Source: Thereva unica
Taxonomy: Eukaryota > Arthropoda > Insecta > Diptera > Therevidae
Length of the DNA stretch: 64,000 bases
Reading direction: 5' to 3'
NCBI GenBank assembly: GCA_949987705.1
Contig: OX465283.1
Span: forward strand, 163,695,850-163,759,849
How positions within the stretch are numbered: the stretch's first letter is position 1; every line of letters begins with the position of its first letter. This document shows, piece after piece, positions 1 to 9,690 of the stretch. The notes beneath the pieces are model-generated. The model searched no databases, was not told where the DNA came from, and was given only the letters and a program-made list of their open reading frames with translations. A program made the position numbers and the translations under genes.

Positions 1-89
1 ACGCGAAGCTCACTGCCTCTTCCTTATGCACCCACCAGACTACCCTTAACCTTTCATATTTTTTATTTTCTATCTTCAGGTCAAGCTTA

Positions 90-178
90 CCTACTAGACA
101 TTGCACCATGAGATGAACGACATGACGGGCTAATGGTACAAAGGGTGATTCCTGAGCTTGACCATGCCACATAAAAAA
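90..178 (+). mobile_element. 5'-truncated 3' end of LINE family B
   Basis: Plus-strand sequence from TTGCACCATG to CCACATAAAAAA matches, in inverse orientation, the 3' end of the B element at 1461-1620 and of the copy at 22180-22392. The copy ends in a short A tail, after which family A sequence resumes. The similarity may begin further left, around 40, but is patchy there. It shows a second B insertion into the same A element, in the opposite direction from the one at 1461-2585. Confidence 0.6.
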
Positions 179-1005
179 GGGCTCATAAACTCTCTGATAT
201 ACGTTCTTCTTCTAAGCCAGATCAGAGCAGGGCATTCGAAAAGAATATGTGTGGAAGCCTCGTCGGTTTCCACGCAGAGTCGGCATTCTGTCTCTTGAGA
301 CAGTCCTAGGCTGTGGAGGTGATACCGCAGTCCCACAAGGCCAGTCAGATAACCCACCAGCAGCCTTAGGCCCGCTCTGTTTAAAGTGATAGTACCACTA
401 AGGCAAAGGGTCTCTTTAGCCTGTCTAAGACTTGGGACTGATTCCTAATACGCTGGGTTTAGTCCCTTAATCCACTCCTCTCTCAGGGACTTGGAAGTGC
501 ACCAAGAGATGTCGCAGAAGCCAAAATCTTAGACCCCTCCATCGCGAGGCTATCTTCAGCCTGATTTTCCTCGACACCCCAGAGTCCGGGAACCCAGCAG
601 AGCCAGACCTCGTTTCTTCTGGTCAGACTCTGGAGTACGACAAAACAGCCTGCAACTATTTTGGAAGAAAACCTCCACGTTGAGAGTGCCTTGATGGCAG
701 CTTGGCTGTCAGAAAAGATTTTAATGCTGGCGCATTTCAAACCTTTCTCAAGATTGAGCCTAGCGCAGGTCGCAATGGCATGTATTTCGGTCTGGAAAAT
801 AGAGGGCTATTTACCCATTGCAATCGAGATCTTGGAGTAGGATTCTGCGACACCAGTCCCGGTGCTAAACCACTGGAGATATTTTGGATCCTCAGGAAGA
901 ATAAGTTCCTCCCACTCAGAACCATCCGGGATCTTCTTTCTTTATTCTCCTTTAATCCCTCATGGGACATACGGCGGAAACATTTGCCCTCTAGCGGACT
1001 CTGAA
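179..1005 (-). pseudogene. Non-LTR retrotransposon family A: RNase H and C-terminal zinc-knuckle part
   Basis: On the minus strand the RNase H fold is recognisable from a DGS motif near 923, through EIHAIATCA near 780 and FSDSQAAIKAL near 670-710, to VWLCWVPG near 600. A C-terminal Cys/His motif follows at 130-330 (CRLCVETDEASTHILFECPAL). RNase H after the RT is typical of the I/Loa/Outcast group of LINEs. Frames are broken by stops, and a B-family fragment precedes it at 90-178. The RT-side half of the same element lies at 2586-2985, displaced by the insertion between. Confidence 0.75.
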
Positions 1006-1460
1006 AGCAAAGGTTGTTGTCGTGCTGTCCATCCGGTTCCGAGGCATTGTTTGACGATTCATAGCAATGGTTGTGGTTTTTATGGGAGCAGGTTGCTAAC
1101 TCTCAGCCTAACCGACTTAAAACTCTGTTTTATGGCGCAGAGAGCTCGCCATTCACCCGTCTCTCGTTAGCTCCTTCCGAAGAAGTACCCCAGGGGGCAG
1201 CGCGTGGAGGTGCGATTTGGACTTGTTAACAGATCAGCTAGGTGTTTGTCTGCAGTGAATCTTCTCGGATTTTGATAGAAGTGCCAAATCGCGTCTCACC
1301 TCCTTCCGAGGTATTTGTTAGCCGTTCGACCCTCAACCACCTGGGATAATCACCCAGAATTTCCTTTGGAACCGCAGTTCACTAACCATATGGTCGGATA
1401 CGCGGCAAATGGAAATGTTTGCGATATTGTTAACGATATCCATGTGTCCTTTGGGCCAGT
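1006..1460. other. Unassigned sequence between A and B LINE fragments
   Basis: I see no coding similarity on either strand. Open frames here are short and have no recognisable motif. The stretch lies between the RNase H part of element A and the A-tail of element B. It may be flanking DNA carried by the rearrangement, or an undescribed repeat. Confidence 0.4.
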
Positions 1461-2585
1461 TTTTTTTTTTTATGTGGCAGTGCTAAGCTTAGGAGTCACC
1501 CTTTGTACTACTAGTCCGTCATGTCATTTGTCACGTCATGGTGCAATGTCTAGCAGTAAGCTTAGTACGGGGGAGGGATGAGGGGGGGGGGTATAGGTTA
1601 AGGATTAAAAGGTACGGGGGGGTATTGAAGAAGGTGGTGATGAACCCTGCGTTTGAACTCTTGGATGTTGTAGGAGTTCGGAAATACTGACTGCGAGAGG
1701 TTATTCCACAGTCGAGTTGTTCTATTAACAAACGAATTCATATCTTGTTGAGTGCGTGAAAGGGGTAGTTGCAGGTGAAGGGAATGAGACGAGTGGGCTA
1801 ATCTGGTGTTGCGGGTATAAGATTGCCGTGAAGGCAGGAGAGCGTTTAACTCGGAGGAACAGTCACTATGATAGTAGCGATAAAATTTTGTCAGTGCTGC
1901 TACATTCCTACGGTGGCTCAAGGGGTCGATGGTGGAGCAGGCGGTGTCGTCATCAATTAACTTGAGCGCCCTTTTTTGCACCTTATCTAGCCATGCCAAG
2001 GTGGTTATTGGGGGCGCCCCAAACGAGGGAGTTATATTCGAGAAGAGGCCGAATGTAGGATTTATAAATAACAGCACGGGCCGATGGCTGGAGGAGGAAC
2101 TTGCACCTCTTAAGAAATCCCAAGCACTGGGATGCTTGTTTGGCGATTTGGAATATGTAGTCATTCCATCGCAAGTCTTTCGCTAATGTCACGCCTAAGA
2201 TGTGTAAGGATGGGTCGGCCATTAGTTGAACTCCATCCACTCTCAAGGGTGGAGAGGTGTTGAGCTTCTTTTTGGAGATAAGACTGTACTTGGTTTTGTC
2301 GGAGTTGAATTCAACACGATTCTTCTTTCCCCACTCTGGAATGAGTTCAATGTCGTTATTAATAGAGTTGAACATTAGTTCGCGATCATCAAGACACGAT
2401 CTGGCATGAGTCTGTCTTGTATCGAAGCTGTACGAGTAACGTAGAGTACCGTCGTCAGCGAAGCTGAGAAGTGGGTTGGAGGGGATTGAAAGAAGGTCAT
2501 TTATAAATATGAGAAATAGGGCCGGTGATAAAATTGACCCCTGGGGTACCCCCGCAGAGATCGGGTGGGATGCGGATGAGATCTG
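1461..2585 (-). mobile_element. LINE family B, 5'-truncated (RT to 3' poly-A end)
   Basis: The minus-strand RT palm motif [16 protein letters not shown] is followed by FADDGT (codons for FADD at about 2451-2462), then the thumb region (HILGVTLAKDLRW) and a C-terminal domain (WLDKVQKRALKLI to a stop at 1598). The last part lies in another frame, so there is a frameshift near 2000. The ~140 bp 3' UTR is G-rich as seen on the plus strand and ends in a 14-base A tail (T run on the plus strand at about 1461-1474). The layout fits a Jockey/CR1-like LINE without RNase H. The 5' part of the RT and the endonuclease are missing. Copies recur at 22180, 26215 and 30816. Confidence 0.8.
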
Positions 2586-2985
2586 AAGTCTCAAGGCACT
2601 TATGGCGGCGGATTTCCATATGAAGATATGCAATGGGGTCAATCCAATGATTGCTTCCATCGCAGCTATGGGACAGGTCCGTATAGCTCCGGTAACGGAG
2701 AGGCAAGCAAGCCGTTGCAGTTTGCTGCACTTGAGGCTCGACTTAGCTTGTTTAGTCTTAGGCCACAAGACTATAGCGGCATAAGTGGCCATAGGTTTAA
2801 CGATCGTATTGTACATCCCCTACATCATTTGTGTTGTAAAACCCCATTTTTTACCCAGAAGCCTTTTGCAGGCCCATATGACCTTTGTGGCTTTACTGAT
2901 GACGTAGTCCAGTTGATCGTTCCAGTTCAGTCTCTTGTCTAACTTTACTCCCAAATATTTGACTGACTCTGAGTACTCAACTATG
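2586..2985 (-). pseudogene. Non-LTR retrotransposon family A: RT thumb segment
   Basis: The minus strand reads SVKYLGVKLDKRLNW, then KRLLGKKWG, a frame change, YNTIVKPMATYAAIVLW and LSVTGAIRTCPIAAMEAIIGLTPL. This is the classic post-RT segment of I/R1/Jockey-group LINEs. It runs directly into the B element near 2585, so an apparently continuous 277-codon frame there is a chimera of two elements. It continues element A, whose RNase H lies at 179-1005. Confidence 0.75.
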
Positions 2986-3324
2986 GTATCCTTTTATGTA
3001 TGATTTTATCTTTTGCCAAAACTAGAATTCCGTGCAACAAATTTGTCCCGCAGAACTCGCAGTGGATTCAGCAACAAAATCAGCTTTTGCCCAAATTAAA
3101 CCCCCACAGAACCATGTAACACCCACAGAGACTCGAGTTTCTTGGCATCTTGTGACCTGTTTTTTGGGCAAGGGCGCACGTAAAAAAGTTTTACTTCAAA
3201 AATATCAGGGTGCATTCAATGAAGATAAAGCACTAAAAAACAGCGCTAATTGGAGTAAAGTCTATGACTTTGTTTAGTAGAGGCTTGAGCACACATAAAC
3301 CTATCTCTAAGTTCGTCTCTTCAT

Positions 3325-3500
3325 CCTAGAACTACTTCACCAGCCCATCTCTGTTTTTGTAGTCCAGCGATGTGTATTTTATATCGTCTAAGCTCATCTT
3401 TCCTATTTGCCATTGCTCCAGGTCTGCATAACATTATAACATTCCACGTTGCAAATTTTATATCGTAGTTCCTCGAATCATTAATCCTGGGTTCTTGCTG
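3325..3500 (-). pseudogene. RTE-like LINE endonuclease fragment
   Basis: The minus strand encodes IKFATWNVIMLCRPGA followed by ELRRYKIHIAGLQKQRW. This matches the N-terminal start of the apurinic-like endonuclease of RTE-type LINEs (a TWNVRTM-like start and an ALQE-like motif). The glutamate of that motif appears as lysine, so the catalytic metal site is damaged. No further ORF2 sequence was found next to it. Confidence 0.6.
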
Positions 3501-3689
3501 ATAATCCTGACCTGCTTCGAGGTTGACTTCTTGATTCCATACCAAGAACTGTTTCCCGAGGAGAGGATGTCAACTTTTCATCATCCAACCCCATCTAGAA
3601 GGACCCAAATATGTATATTCCCTCGGGACATGGTAGTCTCTAGTCATATCTCTCGATACTGGGTTAAAAGATTTTACTAGGGATTGGTA

Positions 3690-5990
3690 TATTAACCCTC
3701 CCCCCTTTTCGGGGTCGGGACTGGCAGATTGTCTGGAGTCTTTATTTTTTCTAAATAATTTAAGGTTGAAATTATATTTAATTCGGAGTACTTTAAGAAT
3801 TTTTTTATGTTTTTAAAAGATGGGAAAATTATGGGAGGAAATTTAACTAAATAGACTCATGCGTAGGATGGACATTTTTCTAGTAGACTATTAAAGAACT
3901 AGGCAGCTTATGCACAACAAGTTGAGCCCTCCACTTTAATAACAAATTTACACCATTACGTCGAAGTAGTATTACTTATCCACATCTTGTCCTCATCAAA
4001 TGTTATAAGAAAGACAAAACAGACAATGAAAAAGAGCACAACCTACAATCCAATCTTTGAAACAGAGCAATCATCTTAAAAAACTCTTTGCAAGATTAGT
4101 TGAAAAGTCTTGTTTTGTGTCGCTTTCAAAGTTACTTGTTAAACTTGTAGAACAAAACCGCATACTGTGCTATTTGTCATGAAGAATAGAATATGTCGAC
4201 CCAGGTGTACTCTCTAGGCGACCCAGGTGTTCTCTCTAGAGATCAAGCATTATCACACTTGGCAGCTTCTACAATTTTGAATAGAATTTGGTGCTTACTT
4301 GTGTGAAATTATGTATCACAAACTTTTCCAATCATTCACTATGGTTTAGAATATGATCTACAAGCTTAGTCACTTTCAGTCTCCGCATCAACCGTAAACC
4401 TTTGACACCTGTGAAAAAATTAATCAATACACACACTTTGTATGTTATTATAAAAAAATAATTGGGGATTTTTTTTTGTTATCTTCTTCATCCTAATTTG
4501 AATATTTTCGTTCCGTTCGCTTTGGGAATATAAAATAGAGGTTTTGTGTGCTAAATTTTCACAACATATTTCCAAAAATGCCAATCAACTTTAAGCTTCA
4601 ACCTTTTTCATGTAGATAAGGATAAAATCGGATTTTTTTAAATAAAAATTTCTTAATTTACAATCAAAAGATGCCAACCAACCAGAAAAGGGGGAAACAT
4701 TTTCTAAATAAAACAGTATTTTTCTAGATAAAAGTGTAAATGAACATTTGTTATCGAATTAAACCAAACAGAAAACAAAAATTCGTACGGAAAAGTCTTT
4801 AAGAAAATGCCCCATAGAAACCCAAAAGTTTTTCTCAAAGGCAAATCGTACAGTAAGGATCAAAATTTCATCCCTTTTTTAATCCCTTTAAATAAGGTCA
4901 CGTCTAAATCAAATCCTTTGTTGGTGTGTAATCCAGTCCTTTGACCCTTTTTGAATTCATCATGAATATAGAGACTTAACCAAACGGAAGGGAAATAGTT
5001 GTATCCTTCCTTGTATCGTATCCTTCTAGTCATGCCGTTTCAAATGTGTCATGTACAGAGAAACTTACACCACACGGGTGAGAGCTTGGTCCTTTCTAAC
5101 TAGGAAACTTTCTTTTTTTTTGCACACACAAGTAAACAGAAAGTAGCAGTCCGCAATAACTCAAGAATACTTATGAAGAATTATCTAATGATGATTTATT
5201 ACCGGTGGTGTGTGTGAAAGTTCATTCCTGCGATTTCTCTTCTTTAATAGCAGTAAGAAATCGGGGATGTTTGCTTAGGGGACTGAAAAGACAATCGATC
5301 TAGATTTTCAGATGATATCCTTGAAACGTATTATTGAAGTTATACTTCTTTAGGCGCGTTTTGAAAATATTACGAGAGTAAATTTTGAGGAATTCGCAAC
5401 ACTGGAATGCACAACACAGGTATCCGAGATGGATATGTGCGAAGGGGTGTAGGCAATGGAGGGTTAGCATTTCAACTCCCATTCTTCATTCGCACTGGGA
5501 TTATCATTATTATGGGTATAAGCAAATTCATCGGGGCTTTTATCCTGAGGGTATGGAGGGAAATATGTAAATTACATGTTCAAGTCTTCAGCTAAGCGAG
5601 AGTTTGGGTTTTTTGTGGGCATAGGAAGATTCGTAGTGTTTAAGGCACAAATAGATTAACCGCGCCAAACTGGCTGTGCCTTTATTTTTGTAGAGCTGGC
5701 TTACATTTGTCAGAGCTATTTTACCAGTATACCTACTTAATTTCTAGTTCGCCCGTAGGCTGATGTTTTTGTGTGTTTCAAGTTTACTATTCATTTAAAT
5801 TTCGTTTGGCGTTAGTTGACTCGCTAACTCTGCCGCTTTCACAATGCCTTCATTGACTATTTTTATTACCAATTCATTCGGGTGCATGATCAGTTTGCGA
5901 AGTCTGGAGCATATATGTCAGGACTGGCGTAATTTTCGCCGATTCATATATTGTTTTGTTGGCTTGCCATTAGCCATAGCGGCAGCGGAA
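3690..5990. other. AT-rich stretch without recognised genes
   Basis: Only short open frames occur, and none has a recognisable motif. A 24 bp direct duplication containing GACCCAGGTGT lies at about 4198-4245. Otherwise I see nothing. Confidence 0.5.
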
Positions 5991-5999
5991 GCTAGGATA

Positions 6000-6186
6000 T
6001 AAGTACTTTCCTTTCGAAAACCTGTAACTCATTTGCCACAGTTGGGGATACTTGACACCATACGAGGAAGGCTTAGGTTAGTACTGGTCGTACAATAGCC
6101 TTATAGAGCAAGGTTTTAGTCTCTCTTGCAAGCATCTTAGAATCAATGAACGGCTTAAAGCTTGCTGCAATTATACGGGCGTTTTA
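6000..6186 (-). pseudogene. Jockey/CR1-like RT, C-terminal part
   Basis: The minus strand encodes SKMLARETKTLLYKAIVRPVLT and VWCQVSPTVANELQVFER. This is the post-RT segment of Jockey-like LINEs (KLLLYKTIIRPVLTYASPVW type). An in-frame stop is present. The RT palm of the same element lies at 6481-6905, so the SINE at 6187-6485 interrupts it. Confidence 0.6.
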
Positions 6187-6485
6187 CAGTTTTTTTTTTT
6201 TTTTATGTGACACACTAGAGACTTAGGGAAGGCCCCTTTGTACTGTCGACCATGTATTTATTTTTGAAATGTCGAACAGCAGCTCTAGTCGGAAGATAGA
6301 GAGAGAAGTGAAGGAAAGAACTGTCACAACCTAGCTGCGGTATTTTTTATTTCGCCTACTCCGAACCATTTCGCGACTCTGACATCGGGGCATCGAGAAC
6401 AACTCGCTGGAGTGTTATGCCTCCTGAAACGAGTTGAATCTCATCAACCAACCGATGACATGCGCTTGGTGGAGTTTGAGTCTTA
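6187..6485 (-). mobile_element. tRNA-derived SINE copy (5'-truncated), minus orientation
   Basis: Revcomp of 6300-6480 matches 21970-22160 almost base for base, including GGTTGGTTGATGAGATTCAA and CCAGCGAGTTGTT. Its 3' end carries CAGTACAAAGG and CACAT before an A tail of about 18 bases (T run at 6189-6204 on plus). The tRNA-like head seen in the 21.8 kb copy is missing here. The SINE sits inside the Jockey-like RT pseudogene. Confidence 0.75.
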
Positions 6486-6905
6486 CGTGTGGGTTCTACT
6501 TGAATCTGTGATGCATCTGGATTCTCAGGTACTTCATAAATTATTTGGGTGTAATTGTGTGACCATTAATGGTTATTTTCAGAGTTTTGATTCCTGCGGC
6601 GCGTTTCTAGGTCCTTTACCTCATGGATCCCTGAAGCATTTTATTAAACTTTTCCCCTGATTTATTTCTATGTTCCATTTATCTAGGTAATCTATTATTT
6701 TGTTGACGTATGCTTAGAGTTCTTGCGTGGCTATAATAGGTGAGACACTTATATCCTAAACAAGTGTATCGTCAGCATATTTTATGCAAGTTGTGTTAAG
6801 GAGGGGAATTTTGTAGGGAAGTCGTGTATAAATATATTGAAAAGCTTAGTGCCTAGAAGGGAGCCTTGGGGGACTCCATATTCAATTTTGAACGGTTAAG
6901 AGGTT
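6486..6905 (-). pseudogene. Jockey/CR1-like RT palm fragment
   Basis: The minus strand near 6820-6880 reads YGVPQGSLLGTKLFNIFIHDFPTK, followed by YADDTLV in a neighbouring frame near 6765 and VNKIIDYLDKWNIEINQGK near 6650-6710. These are the conserved blocks 4 to 6 of LINE reverse transcriptases. Frameshifts and stops make it a pseudogene. Confidence 0.7.
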
Positions 6906-7265
6906 AGCCCTGTGAAACAGTTTAAATTTACAAATAGCGGTATACATTACTCCAAATCAAAAATCTAATCTATCTAATTCTGGGTGAGGCGAAGATTCAG
7001 GTTCACCTATTAACTTTCTCCAAGATCATGTAAATTTAATTATGAATAATGATCGATTGGTTTCAAAAACACGGCACGGTACCACCATTGATGCTGTGTT
7101 TACCCGATAGGTTAATGTCCTTAGTGTGAAATTCTTCGTATCATATTTCAGTTACCCTAACCCGCTCAATTCAATTGAGTACCCACTAGAAGAGGAATCT
7201 AGTGAAGAGAATATAATTTAGAAGTGACGTTTATTTTTCAGTAGTGGCAATTAACAAAAGTCTTA

Positions 7266-7540
7266 CAGTGATGAGCGAAAAGTCTTGTCTTGCATATTTA
7301 GCAAGACCAAGACAAGACTGCAAGACTTTCTGCAAAACTTTTTGCAAGACTTCTTGCAAGACTTTTTGCAGGACCTTTTGCTCATCACTGCAAAACTTTT
7401 GGCACTTAGTTATGAGCCAAAAGTCTTGCTATCTTGATCTTTCACTCTTCTATAGTCCTGTCTTGTCTTGGTCTAGCTTAAGTTTTGTTAAATGTGCAAG
7501 CAAAGGCAAAACTGCAAGACCAGTCTTGCTCATCACTAAG
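7266..7540. repeat. Palindromic hAT-like short element(s), GCAAGAC-rich
   Basis: CAGTGATGAGC at 7266 is mirrored by GCTCATCACTG ending at 7390, so a 125 bp unit is bounded by inverted ends with the CAGTG start typical of hAT elements. A third inverted end, GCTCATCACTA, lies at 7529-7538. The interior is a run of TGCAAGACTTT-type 11-12 bp repeats. I saw no 8 bp duplication at the inner ends. This may be two nested copies. Confidence 0.5.
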
Positions 7541-7739
7541 ATGAACCCACAGGTTCATAACAAACGCGGAGGGATGGGTCACGAGTAAGCATGGGGAGGT
7601 GAGTTACGAGAACATCCACTGGGGGCGCGTTCAAAAACCTTACTATGGTTAATCACCAGGTAAGCTGTGGTTATGCTGCATCATTTCACTTAACCACGAA
7701 AGTTTATTTAATATTCCATAAAATAATCTCTGCTATTTG

Positions 7740-7830
7740 CTTCAAATCGGCAATTCGGCCTTCCTAAATGTGATAGAGGACACAGACCATGTGCTTTTGG
7801 AATGCCGGAGATTAGCCGAGCAAACGGCTG
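7740..7830 (+). pseudogene. R1-like LINE C-terminal scrap
   Basis: The plus strand encodes EDTDHVLLECRRLAEQTA. This resembles the Cys/His tail motif of R1-group LINEs (ED-x-EH-x-x-F-x-C). It is a very short match, with no RT nearby, and could be chance. Confidence 0.35.
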
Positions 7831-8589
7831 CGCAGTAAGCGTCAGCCAAAGGTACAGCTAAAAGCAAAGAACGTCATAGACTATATTGGTACGATCGTGT
7901 GAATTCCATATATCAAGTTTAGGAGAAGCTAAATATCTTTGATTAGAAGCTAAGACGGAAAGATACCAAAAGGAGAGAGTAAAGGCTTAGAAATACGAGG
8001 AGTATTAGCAGGTAGATAAAAGCTGATCCAGCCGGCGACGCATATAAAGCTTAACATTCATAACGTTTTCACAGAAAATTAGCCAGTCTTAACAGAATTT
8101 GATGAGACATCTTAACCCGTCTTAATACCATTGTAGTTAAGCCTAATGAGTCGACTAGTAGGCGATTTTAGTTAGGATTAGAATCCGGTATAACCGACAG
8201 GCTGGACCGTGTCGGCATCATGATGCTTCCACCTTCCAATGAACGAAAATAAAAAGAATCCAATAAATTATTTGTATGCAAATTTAAAATTAGTCTTAAA
8301 ATCACGCCGAAGAAGTATAACTTCTAATGCGCGTACATAAGTACACACACCCACTTTTTGACGTTATGTTTCTACGAATTCAATTCTCACAACGAGATTG
8401 TTTGTGTTAAGAATGACATTTTAAGAATTGTCATATTTTTTTGTTTTCTTATGTTTTAACTAGATGGGATCCGGTACGCCTCGCTGCACCTATAAGCCAA
8501 TAGTAAACAATAAAAACCATCCACTGACTTAGTATTTTTCGAGCTATGAATTTTACACAGATGAGGTGCCTCAAAGAACATGTGTCTTG

Positions 8590-9092
8590 CGACGGCCGCC
8601 ATGGATCGGTATATTGAGTATACTACATTGCTAATTGTATTCTACTTATCATACCCTTTCATATGATACTCATGTCGAGGGGGTTGTGAAGAAAGTGGTC
8701 ATCCGCCCTCTTCAGATGGCCGCCATGGATTAAGTGTGCTTTATTGTTTATTGTATTCTGCTTATCATACCCTTTCATTTGATACCCAGGTGGTTGTGCA
8801 GAAAGTGGTAATCGGGCCTCTTGAGACGGCCGCCATGGATCTAAAGGTATATTTTGTATACTGCATTGCTTATTGTGTTCTACTTATCACACCCTTTCAT
8901 TTGATACCCATGTCGAGGTGGTTGTGAAGAAAGTGGTAATTGGCCCTCTTCAGACGGCCGCCATGGATCTAACGGTATATTTAGTATACTACATTGCTTA
9001 TTGTATTCTACTTATCATACCCTTTCATTTGTTACCTTGTCGAGGGGGTTGCGAAGAAAGTGGTACCCCGCCTTCTTGAGACAGCCGCCATG
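8590..9092. repeat. Tandem repeat, ~111-130 bp unit, about five copies
   Basis: The block GGCCGCCATGGAT recurs at about 8595, 8718, 8829, 8959 and 9087. Between occurrences lie CCTTTCATTTGATACCCATG and GTGAAGAAAGTGGT blocks. The reverse complement contains GGTATCAAATGAAAGG and GGCGGCC, which are also the core of the array at 34625-35400. Both therefore belong to one family of Helitron-associated minisatellites. Open frames across it are a by-product of the repeats. Confidence 0.8.
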
Positions 9093-9096
9093 GACC

Positions 9097-9248
9097 AGTT
9101 TAGTTTCATTAGCGTCATGGCCTACCTATGGTTTGATAGCTGCGTAAATTTGAAATTTTCATTAAATGTAATGATTCAATTTAATGACAAATTTACATTT
9201 ACGAAGCTGTCAAAGAATAGGTAGGCCATGAAGCTATTGAAACTAAAA
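9097..9248. repeat. Hairpin element (MITE-like), ~60 bp arms
   Basis: The left arm, 9097-9155, contains CATGGCCTACCTAT and GCGTAAATTTGAA. The right arm, 9187-9248, is its inverted match, with ATAGGTAGGCCATG and ACGAAGCTGTCAAA. The arms agree at most positions but carry scattered differences, so the element is not very recent. It is followed by a generic insect TE tail (CCGTTTCGGAGGAGTTCGG). Confidence 0.65.
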
Positions 9249-9448
9249 TGGAGTGAAAATTCCTAAAATTATCATTTTTTTTTTGGATTTTGCAGCTGTT
9301 TTTTTGGTTAAAGGTATAAAAAATAGCCTACGACCTATTCTCAGACCTAACAAATATACACAAAAAATTTCATACAAATCGGTCAACCCGTTTCGGAGGA
9401 GTTCGGTAATAAACACTGTGACATGAGATTTTTATAGATATAGATATA

Positions 9449-9690
9449 CTAGCATAAAACCCGCGTGCCTTGCAACGCCTTTAAATAAAAACTGTTTATT
9501 ATGTGCAATGTTTTCATACAAAAAAAAAAAAAAACAAACAAAAAAGTCAGCTGTCATTATCCCTAAAAGGGTTTATTATAGTGCATTTTTTTAATAAATA
9601 TGGTAAACAAATTGCTGCGTATATCACCTCTGCTCAACAAATCTGCAAGTTTTGAAGCAGAGATTGGCATGTTTATGTCCCCCATTTCAC
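9449..9690 (-). mobile_element. Helitron-like 3' terminus
   Basis: Read on the minus strand, the element ends GGCGTTGCAAGGCACGCGGG, then TTTTATGCTAG followed by T. A CTAG end with a short hairpin (TTGCAA core) just upstream fits the Helitron 3' rule. It is nearly the same as the end at 35975-36004. On its inner side it passes directly into the 118 bp satellite. No 5' end was found. Confidence 0.55.

Noticed and set aside
7244..7588. 114-codon frame with CKTFCKTFCKT repeats
   Set aside because: Low-complexity translation of GCAAGACTTTT repeats in a palindromic element.
8736..9224. Small frames with repeated YCVLLITPFHL
   Set aside because: Repeat-derived; each is one pass through the ~120 bp Helitron-family minisatellite.
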